A stretch of DNA of 64,000 nt from Corythucha ciliata (Eukaryota; Arthropoda; Insecta; Hemiptera; Tingidae): NCBI GenBank assembly GCA_038030265.1, contig CM075941.1, forward strand, positions 55,095,952 through 55,159,951, in the 5' to 3' direction. A model generated the notes under the pieces. The model saw nothing but the letters and a program-made list of their open reading frames with translations, did not search any database and was not told the DNA's origin. Positions 24,658 through 39,600 of this stretch are shown in pieces. Position 1 is the stretch's first letter, and each line of letters begins with the position of its first letter. The translations under genes and the position numbers were made by a program.

Positions 24658-27600
24658 GTTTGAAACTTTAGCCCCCCTCCCCCTTATACAACAAACTGAA
24701 CAATTTTTTATTTTCAGATTTCACCCGATCTTTTAGCTCAACGCATGATGCTATCTCCTCCGCTTATAATCGACTGTCGACCGTTCATTGCTTACAATGT
24801 TTCGCACATTCGCGGAGCGGTCAACGTCAGTTGCTCGGATCGTATCTCGAGGCGAAGACTCGAACAGGGCAAGGCCTGTCTCGCCGATTTGGCGACGACA
24901 CGCATCGGCAAAGAGTTACTTCGCATGCGAACGTACAAAGAAGTCATCGTTTATGATGAGTCGACCTCGGACTTGGACCGACTTCCGAACACGCTTTTTC
25001 TCGTCCTGAGCAGCCTGGTCCAGGACCAACGCGATCCTATTTTACTATCAGGTAAATTTATTTTTATTTGTCATTTTTCTATCTTCACCGTTTACGACAT
25101 GTACCACACACACACACGCACGAGTGACTCACATCCGTGATTCAAACGCGAAACAAAAGAACGAACACTAAAACCTATGTAATGTAAATCGACACCTGCG
25201 GTCAAAGATCAAGCTCCAACCCCCCTCCACCACCTGCATAAAGAATTTTTTTATTCTGATGAATCACCCTAGTACATCTAAAACACTTTAAGGACGTTGG
25301 TGGGACAGGTTTTTCGTATGATAAGGGTGTCCTCTAATTTTCATTGATTTTTATTTAAGGAGAAAGTCGACACTTTTGTAGGCGTTATGATTGCGTCATG
25401 ACTCCATTTCATTATGTTAATTTTTGTTTTGAATCCTCCGGATTTAAAAAGCCTGTGATAACTTTATTCTCGCGACTACTTTTTTTATATGGACGCATGA
25501 AGGCACGCGTGAGCTCATCGATTGTGTGAAGCAACTTTGGGGTGTCTTGAAGTGCTTAATTTGAGCTAATTAATTGGGTTACGTCACACTAGATATCACC
25601 CCCCCCCCAACCCACGTCACCTGTAAGATGGTCGGTGTTTTATGGACAGCAAGGCTGATGGAGCCTTGTCGAGGTGGCCTCCGCTACGTACTGCTCTCGC
25701 CATGGAGTTCGATAGGGCACCGGGAGGCTTCCAAGCGTTTGCTGGAACCGGTGCTTGGTGCAAGTTCGTGCCAATGAGTTCGTGGATGGGACGGCCTGGT
25801 GGCAAATGTTAGGGCGATTGGACTTCACCAGTGCACGTTTGGGTGGCTTTTAAGGCCCGAGTGGTGGTCGATTGGGGCCTGTTCGCGTCTAAATATACAA
25901 GCTCGTGGGAGCCATCCTCGGACGCTACTGAGTGTGAACTTGTGTAGATGTGAAGGGCTGCGGGGTTTTTGGAGGAGGCGGTTTTGGAGCGTCCGAAGGT
26001 GCCATCCAATCGGCTCCTGGCTCCGGTAAAATAGCAGACATCACTGTTTCGCCCGTACACATATAGGGCGTGCATGCTCCTGTTTTCAGCTTGGCTCGCA
26101 GTGAGGAGTGAAAGCTTGAGAGTGCCATTAAGGTGGTTCAAGAGGACTAGATGGTGCCCTCTGGAGGTAGTTCGTGGAAGAGAGTCTGGGTGCTCTCTGG
26201 AGGTGCAGTTCGTGGAAGAGAGTCTGGCGGTCAACAGATTGGGCAGGCCCGTACGGGGGTGGCCGCCGGGTAGGTCCAGTCAAGAGGGTCTGGCGGCCGG
26301 GGTTAGGGGCGATACTTCAACAGGGCTCTTTGGGAGACTCGACTGAAGCTAAGCTTGTAGGCTCTTACTCGGGGAAGCCTGTGTGTTTGGTGGCGGGACG
26401 TGTTTATTGGGCAGATAGTGTGGGAAGAGCTTGTGAGGGCTTGACAGGTTCGTTTGGGGCCACTGACAATTTGTAGCAATAGTATAGGCCAGTCAGGATA
26501 GGGCATGTCTGGAAGAACTGTAGGGAACTCGTGGCTCCCCTTGGGACCTGGCGCGTCACTGCACAGTTACCGTCCTTCTTACGTGCGCAGTCGGCGCGGA
26601 GAGAGTTATTTTGTCTGCTGTATACCCTTTTCATTTACATTAAAAGTAAATAAAAAAATTACCAGTTAGGGAAATCTTTGAAATGTAGGGAAGGCGCCTG
26701 GATTCCAACAATTCGCCCATCTAACTAAAATTTGGGTTAAACCGTTTGAGAGAGAGAAAAAAGCGTTGGCTCTTATTTGAAATGTGTCGCGTGATGAAAA
26801 AATAAACATAAACGGCTTGGGAGGAGGAGAGGGGGCAGACCGTAGGCAAAATGAATCATCCCGTCCGTTTTGTCACTTTTCACCCGCTTTCTTCCTCATG
26901 AGAAGATGTCTCTATGACTAAACTGAAAATTGTCATTTTAATTTTTTGTTCTTCTAAATGGTGTTCTTAAAAATAAACGTTCACTAAAAGAAACGTTGAA
27001 ACAAGAGACAACGGCAATTTTGTAGTTATTTCCGCGATCTTGTCCACTCACGTTCAAATTATAATTTAAATTTGCTCATTTTTTACTAATATTTTGCTTC
27101 AATCAGACCTGGTTTCGTTCCACCTTTAATGAAGCGAAAGTTTCGAACTCCCCCCCCCCCCTATCTTTCCATCTTCTAATTAAAAAAGGACGAAGATGCC
27201 CGGCGGAAATTATGAGGGGGGGAGGGTTGTAGGCTAGTGGAGTGCCTTGAGAAGCTTCTTGCCTCTCTCGCCATTTCCTCATCCTTCCACCTTCCTGTAT
27301 TCAAACAACCCAGAAAAAAACTTTTATTATTGGTGGTTCTCGTGCCCTTGTTCAAAGTTTATTACCTTCGCTGTCGGTTTTTTTGTTATCTTGAGAGAAA
27401 AAAAGGTGATTGATAGTTTTTCATAAACTTGAAATAGCCCCCCCCCCCTCGCTCTCGGACTAATTTGTCTAATCGCTTTTATGACTCATTCATTGTAATT
27501 ATAGTTAGCATGCTCGAAATTGTTTACATTCAATTGCTTAACAGTAAAATTATCTCAATATTTTACACCTGTTGAGTCATACATTGTACTTTTGCAAGGG

Positions 27601-30600
27601 AGGGAGGGTTTGATGTGGTCTATCTACTAGAGCTTGATTGCTAGGGTAGTATTAACGATACTGCATTGGTGGTGTTTTGGATGGGAGGGGGGAGGTCCAG
27701 ATGTTGCAGGTTGAACAAGCACCAGGTGGTTGAAAGGGAGAGGAGGGATTTTGGAATGTAGCTGGGACTCAGTTGAATGAATTTCTCATATAAGACGGAC
27801 CACTCCTTTTCAAGGTTTATCAAGAGCGGAATTTTTATTTCCTCTCGCCATTGTTTTGCGCGTAGAGTTCGATGTTGAGATTCCAACCCCCCCCCCCCCG
27901 TCTTTCGAATTCCCTAAATCTAACGCTATAGTGAAAAGCGTTGGCGGATCTTTATTGCTACCCCCATCTCTATTGAAACCCTATCCTCCTTGGTCCTTAA
28001 GCTTGAAAAAAGTGATAATCTTTAAAAATACCCGTTTTTCAGCGTGGGATTTATCTACGTATATCCGCATGAAAGTCCGATGTTTTAAAATCAAATTTCA
28101 TTTTTAAAAAACCAGGCCTATTTGCCACCCTTTTGCCACACGTTTACAGTGTGACACGCCAGTACCATTTGTTAGCCCTAATTTAACTCTTGGTGGGTGT
28201 ATTTTTTATCGATTGGATAGCTCTAAAAGGTTGAGTAAGAGCCCCCACCACCCATACATCGAAGAAGCGTCAAAACGCGTCTTGTAGATTGTATCCTTCC
28301 CCCGCCCCCCTTTTCACATTAGTCTCACTGATAGAAATCTCTCCAAATTTATTTTTATACGGCTTTTAAACTTCGGCTATTAACTTGTCCCGATAGTAAA
28401 AAGAACAGGGTAGGATTTACGATTTACAGAACACATCAGACGGGGTGGTGAAGAGGAGGGTTGAACATAAGATTTAATAATCCCAACTAGAAGCTTAACG
28501 TATAAAGTTCTAATACATTTTATCCCAGCTATCCTCCGCCTGTGGCTTGGAACAGGTTTCCACCGACCCTCCCCCGTTCTCCGCAACCAAAACCCCATGC
28601 CATCGAGTTTCGGCTGTTGAACTTTCAGAAGTAGCCCTGGGTCTCTTGAACGCAAATGCGTTAGGGCTTTTATCGGAAGGAGAAAGTATGGGCTAGCCAT
28701 CAGCAAGGCTTCCACATGGGCGTTCTGCCGCGTGTTTTTACGTCGAGTTTTCATGATTTAGCAAATTCTATTTGTAGGACGAAACCTTTGAGATATAGAG
28801 GCAGAGTGGTCAATGTCCAAAGCGCCCCTCTTCTCCACTAGCCAGGCCATCCTCTTCGAACTCTGCACGACCCTAATTAATCGCTCTTCTTTTCTCCTTG
28901 AACAAACCTCTCAGGTGACTCTTTTGAGCCCGCTGCTGCAGGGCAGCCGTTTCTGCCACCTGATCCCTCGCCTTGTCCGAATCATTCGTAAGGTCCGTTT
29001 TAATGTGGCTAGTGCTTGCTTCCTACTGGCCGAGGCTTGCGCTTGACCCGTGGACTCGGTCGCTGAGACGTGAGAGGTCCCATGTGTCCTCCAGATGACG
29101 GTGGTGGTGTTGGTAGTGAAGGATCAGGAAGTCCAGTACAATAGGGCGAGGGTGAGGTTTGCCATGCAACACCTGCAGTGCCATGGGCGGTATGATCGCC
29201 TTACTAAGTCTCTCCCGTTGGGGTTCCTCACTCTACGGCCATTGGTTTTTACACTCATTAAATGCACTACTCCCCCCTCACCCTGCTATCTCATGAATAT
29301 CACCATCTAAGGAAAACAACGTATCCTCAGTAGGAGGCCCGAGGTTGACAATTACCTCAGAGAATATCACACTCTCATGTAGAGAGACTCTCTCGTCCTA
29401 GTAGTGGACGATGGCATACCTAACTTAGGACTAACTTAAGATGGAAAATAGAAATTTTTAGGTTTTATCATGCTTCAATTCCTGTCCATAAAAACGGCAA
29501 TTTGAGAAAAAATGCTGATACCCAGTCTCAACGTTAGTCGGTCAAGTGATACTTGAGAATCGCCAATTCAGCCATGACTCGGTAACAATCAACTGTTGTG
29601 GCCGAATAACTGGACTAAATCAGTGACTGTCGATATGTTTTTGCCAGTGTTATCAGACTTGACCTGTCCTGTATTATGGCTTGGGCCAATGTATTTAATT
29701 CAAGATCGTCCCCCTCCCACCGTTTAACTGATTACATTTGAGAATTGGTGGGGGTTCTACTATTTAACCTCAAAAGCAGGAACCCTGATGAATGGTGTGG
29801 TGGTGGACTATAATTTGAAATCGTTAAAAAGTTATTTCAATCGTTGAATAAATTGACGTCAAACACAAAAAACCGGAATGAAAATCATTTGCACCATTAA
29901 ACTCATTCATTTCCATTCATTCCATTAAATTCATTTATTTTTGGCTCGTTCTACACCGCCGCCGTGGAGCTTTGATTAATCTCAAAAAACTGCAGTTTCC
30001 CCCTATACGGAAAGCTAATTGTGTAGTTGTGAGGGCCATCCCCCTCCCGCCTACACGTCCGTCAAAACATGTTGTCTCAACCGTGAAATTTGTTGGTTTT
30101 TATAATTATAACCCCTCCCTTGTCTTGCCAGTGAATTCCCCACCCACCCTTCGGGTAATTATTTTCATACTTCCCTCTTGTACGCGGTGGTTTAGGGGTG
30201 TCAGGAAGAGGCACTCTCTCAAATTAGTCTACGGTCATTTATTTTCGAGAGAGAGAAAAAAAACTAATCTTGGAAGCGTGTTTTGAACAAGATTTTGCAC
30301 TTGGCCTATTCCTTCTTTTGGTTGCAATCCAAAGATGTGTCTTTTAGCACCTGGTTTTCTCGTGTCACGCGCTTTTTTTTTAATGCGAATATTTTATCTC
30401 ATTTAGCGTTTCGCGCGTACATTCGAGTTGTGATTCATGAGCGGTCGACTTCTCATTGGAAGTATTTATAGGAAGCTGAACATGAGCAAAGTGATATAGA
30501 GCTAGGAATCTCGCCAGACCTGTAAAGACGTTGACGGGGACTGAAATTTGAGGAAATGTGTCGGAGCTCTGTTCGAAAGTTTGCTCTGTTGTTAAGATTG

Positions 30601-33600
30601 CCAGACTTCTTTGATTAATGCAGCGCGCCTTTTACGACTTGAATCGAATTGCAGCGTGAAGGCTTTTGTTTGCGTTGTTGTAGTTTTAATCCGTTTATGC
30701 ACGGTTATGGTTGAAGTGGTGTGAAGATAGGGGTGGGGGATACAAAGACGTCATTAATTATGGTCTTTGCTATTTAATATTCCACTAATTCGCTCAGCTT
30801 TATCCCTATGCTAATGATTTTCGAAAGTCAATTACTTGCGTAATTTAAGAGCTTCACTGCTTAAAACACACCCATGCAGTTTGCAATTTTTAAAGCCTCT
30901 TTTTGTTGATGTCACCTCTTGAAACGTTAACCTTTTTTTCTATTTTAATAAACACCAGCACTTCGGTTAACTTAGAAATGAGGGTTGTACCCCTACCCCA
31001 CGATCTTTAACAAAGTTTAAAAACCTGAGCTAATCGCCCACCTCTATGTGACTCATCTGTTTGATGAAGAGATATAAGCTCCAAAAAACCCTCCACTTGC
31101 ACCTTATCATCCCTCCTTTTTAACCATAAATAATGATTCACCCTCATCTCTGTTCACCATAATAACCTACACCAGACTTTTCCTCTATTAATTACAAATA
31201 AATTCAGTCTCTTCTCCATCTTGTACAATACACTCCTCCCACATCTCCCCCTCGCCCTCCCCTCCCCATCCTTACAACCCTTAAATTGAGCCTATCAACC
31301 CTCGTCGTTTTGATCCAAGCTCTCCTCCCTTTTCGTTCGATCTGAATGGAGCCCTGTGTGGAAGAGAATGACTCACTCGCACTCGCAAACATTCAATTTG
31401 GGTGTAGAGGCCCATTAGTCAATTTCGAGCGCTCGGTTTAAGGGTGGATGGAGCGGTGGGGAAGGGGTTGAAGGAGGGTAATAAAACTGTTAGTGTTGAA
31501 TGACAAGAAAGGGTGAGGAGTGGATGGGGGTCACCCACATGACAATATGTTGTCTCAAACAATTGGTGCGGTGTTTGTCACATCCGCCCGTTGATAAACC
31601 CTTCAACTATTTTTTTGTTGTTTTTTACGTGTGTCCGTTATTTTCGAGTGTTATAAGATCTAACGATAAGACACTGGTCTGCCTATTTTTGCATAATTTT
31701 CACTGGTACAGTGTTTATTCTGGCATAGAATTAAAGGTGATATTCCTATACATAATTATACATATTGAAAATGACTGGTGAACCATTTGCCCAAAAGTGA
31801 GAACGACCTGGTGTGTGTAGCAACCCGACCAATCTGGGCACACCAGCCCGCTCGCCCAACTCAAAAGTCTTATGGGAAGCTCCAACTTAAAAAGCTCCAA
31901 CTTAAAAAGCTTATGGGAGCTCCTCAGCCCCCACATCCGCCTGTACAGTGCGGCTTTGGTGGAGGCCGAAGAGCTGCACTCGCTCGAATTGTAGGCTTGC
32001 AGTGTGTGACCCTTGGGTCCAACAAAAGGCTAAGGGATTTTCCGATCGTTTCCAGGAAATTCAGGACAAACCATCTAGCCGAAACGTTTTCCCTGAATTT
32101 CCGGTACTTCAATGTGCCTGCCAACAGCTTGTAACCCTCCTCTCTACGAGTTTGGGCTTGCTTGGAGCATTACGTATATGCGTCAGGATAGTCGAAAAAA
32201 CCTTCTAATCAGGAGGTTTTTCCTGAATTTTGAAATGCCCCTTCCATTTATTGTCGCTCCATGTCTATTCATCTGGTCTGATTGTGAGGGAACAACTGAA
32301 TTTGATTCTTTAGAATACAAACTTGTTCAAACGAGTAAAATTGTTCTGCGCCCTTTTAAAATCCAAGCCCTTCCCCCACTTTGTTCTGAGACCCCTTTTG
32401 CGGCTAATTTTGTATTAAATTCGAGGCATGAACTGGAGGGTCCAGGGAGTGAGAGAAAACTCGCTGGGGGCTCCCCTGTCACAGCCCTGGTTCACCATAT
32501 CGAAGAACGATGTAGTGGACTAGAGAATCGAATCTGTGTGTGTCGAAAATGTGTCCGTTTACAGATTTTTACTTAATTGTGCGAGACCGCGGTTTTGATT
32601 TACATCATCATCGGTCGCGAATTAGGTGTTGGTGGAGGTGGTAGTGAGCGTTCCGCGAGGGTAAGAAACTCAAGGACCGCAAGCAATCGAGTGCGTCGAT
32701 ATAGGGCTGTGAAGGGTTGGACGCGTTTAAATCGGGAGGGAACCCCAACGGCGCGTATACATGTACGAGCCGGACTCGAGCCGAACTCAACACGAGCGGT
32801 CCGTGTTGCGATCGTCGAATTTTTTTTCCCCACGGACACGCTACGAGCCGTAGGAAAAGAAAACACAGCACGAACTAGGGACGTTCTTTCCACCATAATT
32901 TCAGTCGGTCTCCGTGAATTAGTGCGAGAGTTATTTATGAGTTCTCGAGAGGAAGACTTATCACTATTGTTGATGGGAGGGGCGACTCTAATAATGGTCA
33001 TTTCGGCCGAGAGAGAAAAAAAAAAAAAAAAAAAAATCGCTCCGGCAGCTGGCGGTCGGAAAGAGTGCATTTCATTCCGTATACGGATACCCTAAGCCGT
33101 CCCAGAAGTAATAATTTTGATACCATAATTTGTTTCATTAAGCCGAACTTCTTCCTCTATTTTCACCCCCCTCTCTTCAAAAATGTCGAAAAGTGTCGGT
33201 AGCATCTAGAATCAACTGGTGAATTGTAGTGATTTTTTGACCATTTCAACCCCTATTCCCCCCTCCACCTTGACCGATTTGGCCCAAATGCGATACCGAC
33301 CGGGGTCTTACGACTACTGATTTTTGTGACAATGCGCGTTCCGCTATATTGATTTCTTCGAGAGTTATCGTGCTAACAAGACCACACACTTACTTCCACT
33401 CTGGGGGCAACACCCCCTCCCCCTCAACTTTTTCAAAAAATTAAAATGGGAATCAAAGGCTACTCCAACATGGAGTATACGTACCGAATATGATGCTTCT
33501 AGAATCAACTGGTGATTTAAAGTGATTTTTTGACCATTTCAACCCCTATATTTCCCCCTCTCCACCTCGACCGATTTGGCCCAAACGCAATACCGACCCG

Positions 33601-36600
33601 TGTCTTACGACTACTGATTTTTGTGTCAAAGCGCGTACCGCTAAATTGATTTCTTCGAGAGTTATTGTGCTAACAAGACCACACACTTACTTCCACTCCG
33701 GGGGCAACACCCCCTCCCCTTCGACTTATTAAAATAGGAATCAAAGGCTACTCCAACATGGAGTATACGTACCGAATATGATGCTTCTAGAATCAACTGG
33801 TGATTTATAGTGATTTTTTGACCATTTCAAACCCTATTTTCCCCCCCCCCTCCACCTCGACCGATTTGGCCCAAATGCAATACCGACCGGGGTCTTATGA
33901 CTTCTGATTTTAAGCGCGTTCCGCTAAATTAATTTCTTCGAGAGTTATCGTGCTAACAAGAAAACGGCCATAAGCTTATAAATAAACCAATATAATATGA
34001 ATTCCGGAGACCACTGAATTCGTGTTCTAGAGGTCCTGAAACATGAAAAAACATGCCATGATCCATGTTTGCCACCATCACGACGAGACCAATAGTGCAT
34101 TTTGACATAAATGAAATGCACTAAAAGGCGACGCCGTTGGTAGGCTACCGACTAAAAGCGACTAAAAAGCGTACGGGTGCGCAACTTTTGATTGATTTGA
34201 AAGCCCAACAAGTGAGTGGTCACTACAAAAATTTCACGAGGATGTCAGCCACTAGAAATAGACTGACTGAACAGTAAAGAAGGCAAAAATAATAAAAAAA
34301 ATCGACGGACACGCCACGAACCACGAACTTGACACGGGCAGACGGACACGTACCAACCTGACGAACCAATTCCTTTGTGTCCGTCAAAAAAACCGACAGG
34401 AAGTGGATCCTCCACGAGCGGTCCGTGTTGCGCTCGTGACGAGTCCGCGGCGGCATAAAACCCCGTACACATGCACGAGCCTGACACAACGCTTTTGAGT
34501 TCGGCTCGTACATGTATACGCGCCTTTATATTAACTCCGAAGGCTGGTGAATGATAGTTCGCGGTATTTTCGCGTTGCGACCGTGAGAAGCGCCATAACT
34601 TACGCCTCAAACCCTTTGTAGCCCTAAGGTGACGGCTCTTACCACACATAACTCCAACCACAAATTACTCCAAAAATATCAGTTGTGGTTGGAGCTTTTC
34701 GTGATTAGGGTTTTTTGTGTACTTGGACGTTTTTGTTTTGTGGACTGGTTTGAGCTTTATTTTTTGTTGTGTGGTTGATGCATTTTCATGGTCATAATTT
34801 TTTGTGATTGTCGGTTTCTTGTGAATGAAGCTTTTTGAGATTAGAGGCTTTTTGTGGTTGGCGCTTTTTAGTGGTTGGAGGTTTTTTTTTATTATGTTGT
34901 ATTCTGGATTGCGGTCTTGCAATCGACTGCCCCTCCCCCTTTGGAGTCCAAGGAAATGCCTCGACTCATGAGAACCGCGCTGGCCCGTTCTTGAGTCGAG
35001 AAAATCGGTCGGCACGCGTCCATCAAAGGTGCCAAAAATTTGCGTTTCGCGTTGTCGTGGGTTTCGACCGATTTGCACGGCTCCAGAGAGGTCAAGCGCG
35101 AGGTTTGCGTGGCTCGAGACTCTTTCTGCGTTTGTTTTTCTTTCGTTGCCCTAAAACGTGTGATTTACTCTGCTAACAGGTAAATGTTTTGGCTCAGTTG
35201 TTAGCGTGAGGGTGCAGATAGGAATGGCCGTGCCCTCCTAGCCCCCCTCTGTTCCGCAAAGCGCGAATCCACCAATCAAGCAAAAGCAAAAGATTTTAGG
35301 TGGAACCGAAGTCGAATTTAGCGAGGAGTGCTGCGTGGTCGTAAAACCCCTCTCCCCTTCATGATTGCTTCAACCGAACTTGTCTCTTCTTCTCACTGTC
35401 AATGCTGTTCGCATATTAATTTATTACATCATTGTAGCACTTAGCACTTCCATAGTTTGTCGATCCTCAAAAATCTTCGTTTTAACTGAAAATACCTTAG
35501 TTATGCGTCATCATCATCATCAAATTCCTTCAAGTTTTCTTCTAAAATGGAATAGGTATTAGTTATATTGTATAGGCCCTTATTTCGCGTCGCACCTTTC
35601 TTCCCCGGGATGAACTGACTCATCTCCCCGTGCCGCCAAAACTGACATCATCGCTCGGCTATTTCGTCGTTCTTTTCTCTCTCTCTGTTTTTTTCCACCG
35701 GACGGTTGGCGAAGAACACAGTTAGTGTGTCCCACGCCCTTATTGTACGGATAACCAGTGATGATGTTGTATGATTGCTTGATCGCCATGACTCGCTAAA
35801 AGAGAAACGCAGAGCCGTGATGGGCCTCTATTGTGCTCTCTGTGCTTCCCCGGAAATCCCAAGGAAGGAATGAATGAATGAAACGCAGAAAAAGATTTTA
35901 AGGTGTGTGGGGATGTTGGTCCCCCCTCCCCCTCTTGTGTTTTGATGTGAATCTGATTTGAAGAAAATGAAATTTCATAGATAACTAGATTTCGGAACTA
36001 CTCTTTCTCAATGAAAGGAGTGGAGGGAAGGGACACCCTAATTTTGAGTTCAGCAACGATTAGAGCACCCTCCCCCTCACTCACTCCTTTATTCAATAAA
36101 CTCGATGCACATTTTATAATATAATGGTTGTTATTTATGCAGAAAAATCTCACAGAGGGGGGACAACTCATCTTTCACCCCTCCTTGGCCTCTCGCTATA
36201 CCTTTCATTATACACGAAGTTTTAATGAAAGGGACGGGGGTAGAGTGTATTAGTCATTTAAACCCGCTTCGCACAGTCATACGGCGTACACACACACTCT
36301 TAACAAAAGGCGGGGGTGGGGTTGCTAATAGAGCGAGAGAGATGATTCATAGGAATATGCCTAAAGGCCTGTGGACCCCCAAAAAAATCAGCAATTAATC
36401 ACATGAAACGGTCCAGTTTGTGAGTCAACTCAGTGGCACGAATAGGGTCCAAAGTATTTTTGTTGTCTTGTTTTATTTTTACATTAGAATAAACGTTAAT
36501 TTTAAATAAACAGGAAACTTCAGGTCCAGATATAGAAACCATCGGGTCTTGTGGGGACACTCAGTGGAGATTTCTTGTTCCCCTCAACTTCCCGTTTGGT

Positions 36601-39600
36601 AGAATACAAATTGTATCAGTGCACGCGTTTCAAAGTTTCAAAACAACCCCCTCCCCCTCTTCTCGCCGAGCCGTTACTCTTTTCCTGGGAACCAACAACG
36701 TTGCCCTTTTTAGCCGAAATAAATACTTAATTCAGTGATAAGGGCTTGATGACTGATGCCTATAGATTACATGAATAGTGATGATGTCATACTCTCCGTC
36801 CCCCTTAAAACTCAGTGAATCACACCCCACCCCTTAAAAAGCGTGTACTGAAAAATGGAGTTAAACGTTTAAGTTGTCCATCGCCATCTTGATTCTCGTA
36901 TAGTCCAAATCTTCCGCGTTTTGGCGACTTTACGCCATTTAATTTATTGACTGTCCTCGTTCAAGGCTCCACATCCCCCCCCCCATACATTCAGCCTACG
37001 CCAACTCAGAAACTGCTTGTTTATATGTACATATGACCGTTATAATTTTTTTTACTGTAATCCTTCAGATAGCTGAAAGTACGGAAGTGGAACGGGTCGC
37101 GGGGTGAGTTTTACTGTACCTATGATGAAGTGGTGAGGGTGAGAAGAGAACAGTGCCCTTGAGAAATCGTTTTAAGAAAATAAAAGAAGGGGAGAGATTT
37201 CTTTGAGCAAGTTTGAAAGGGGATGCTGTGTGGTTCTTTTCATCATTAGTGGAGGAGCTCTTTTTTTTTTTTTTTTCAATTCAGTGACTCATGAACCGGT
37301 CCTCAGTTTGTTTAATAGCGACAAAAATACCCTATGTATTGAGTTTTTCCCGTATAAAGAGCGTTTCTGTGCACTACTTGTTCGTTAAAATGATAGACTA
37401 ACGATAAGGCGGCTAAAAAAGGGAAATTTGAAAGGAAAGATTGCAAATTTGAAAGGGTTTTCTTAGCACTCCTGAGCTTGAGGGGGGGTTTCAGGCGGGT
37501 TTCCTCGACCCATTCCCAGTCACCCCTCGCCTAAACTTCGCACATAAATTTTGGCTCCATTTCTGCATCAATATTCGTTTTCAAAGTCTAATTTTAACCT
37601 TCACGAAGTTCTACAGTGACGTTAGATCTTGCTTTTCCAAATTTCATCCCCTGAAATTACCTTAAAACACATTCGAATTCTAAACTGCTTTGGGGTTATT
37701 TTTAGGGATAAAATTTGAAAAAGCAAGATCTAAGTCACTGTAGAACTTCCTGAAGATTAAAATTAGACTTTGAAATCGAATATTGGTGCACAAATGGAGC
37801 CAAAATTTATGTGCGACTTTTAGGCGAGGGGCGACTGGGAACCGGTCGAGGAAACCCGCCTGAAACCCCCCCCCCCCTTAAACTCCCGCCCCAGCGGGTA
37901 TTTCACTTCCCCAATTCTTAAAGTTCTGAACCAGCGAATTAGCCAGCATTTTAGACGGTCGAAACACGAAAACAGCTTGTCTTGAGGCTGTCATATGTGT
38001 GTTTTCTAATGTCGCGTAAGTTTATAGAGCCCAAAGTGCGTGAGGTCCCTACTCTCCGGTTTCAACCTCAGACCAACAAATCCACTGGTAGTGTGTGTTT
38101 GAGTGTGTGTGTGTGTGTCTGTGGAGTGGGGGGTTAAGGCTCAGCTTCTGAGTCCTGACTTTCATGTCAGCCCGGCTATTGAGCCGAGTACGAAGAAGTG
38201 AGTTGAGATATCACTGCACAACGACATCACTGTACCCCGGCGAACCAAGGCAAGGAGGTCCACCTAATTATTTCGCAATTAACGCCACGGAGCAACCGAT
38301 GTCGGAAATTGACGTAAAGAGCGCAGGGCCAATAACGCCGTAGTGTTCCCCTTTCTTCTCTTCATCAATCGTACACAGCTGGGGCACGTCGGGCTCTGTG
38401 TCCCATACTCGGTGGTAGTGGAGCGCTTCTGGTTAAATGAGTCGTGGTCCGAGGAGATATCTGGCCAAAAAACCTGATGCCGTGGATTGACGAAAAATGT
38501 TGCATCCCGTCGATGCCGTGCTGGTAGGGCGTCGTTTATATCGTGAGTATAGTCCGTTATCGGGGCTAATTTATATGGTTGTTGGTCAAGCCATTCCAGT
38601 TCCTACAGCAATGTCTTTACGTTCTTCAAATTAGGTGTATTCAGCGAGGGGTGGGATTTAAGTTTTAGGCCTAACAGTTTCCTCCGCCTGAGTAGTCGGC
38701 AAAATTGAGTGCCTCCAGTCCATGGCTTGAGACCTGAAGTGGAAAAATGACTTGATTTAGGTCGGTTTTTCGAGTCCGCAGAAAAGTCTGATTCCGAGAT
38801 TTCACTCGGGTTAAGTCGGTCTATATTTCCCCGATGAAACCGCCAGTTTCATTCGGTTCAGCCCCTCCCACCACCATACATTTGTGTAAAATCGCTCCAC
38901 GTGTGCCATTCTTCTAACCCCCCCCCCCCTCTTATTTTATGTTTCAGGTGAGTGTCTATACGCAGTAATGTCTTTCAACTCTAGTCGGTAAGTCAAATTT
39001 TGGTTCTTGTTATGCCTTTAAGCTATTGATTGTTTCCGGAAACGTTCCCCATCAACGTGATTTCATTTAAATAGGCTATTTCTCGAAAATGGAATTTCAT
39101 TTACGTGACTGGGCGTCCGTATTGTTGTTGACGGCGATAATTTATTGTCTTTTCTAAGGATTTGTCAACTACTAAACCTGGTGGTTCGGGAAGTGATTAA
39201 CTTTGAATAGTTTTGAGAGGGTTATAAAACCACTGTACCCACCCCACCCCACTGCATATTTTAATTGTTTTCCCGTTAAAATGTTGGCCTCGTGAGGTAT
39301 TTTTCTCCCAATCAAAGACACCCTTTTCTGCATTCTCGTCCAAAAAAAAAAACAAAAAAACAGACTAAAATCACAACCCATTCAATAAGACAAAAAAAGA
39401 GGGGCTTGAAAAGACCTTGCAGTTTGAGTCACAATCGCGTTTTTCTCTCACTCTGTCACTCTCTCTCTCTTTCTGTGTTTCGCTCGCGGGGTTCTCCCAC
39501 CTGTCGGTGGAGGACGAGTTGAATCACCGGCGTTGTAGCACGCCACAGCCAGCGGAAGATTTTCGCTGGGGGCATTTTTTGTTACCGTGGAGGGGGTGAG

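Noticed and set aside
25809..26234. 141-codon minus-strand ORF
   Set aside because: No domain recognised, overlapping ORFs on both strands, probably a result of GC content.
32112..32576. 154-codon forward ORF
   Set aside because: Longest isolated ORF, but no motif, no splice-site support and ordinary composition; likely chance.
32577..33095. 172-codon forward ORF, with a 156-codon ORF antisense to it
   Set aside because: Overlaps inverted-repeat arms and a poly(A) tract and runs into the Helentron-like end; Arg-rich composition, no recognisable domain.
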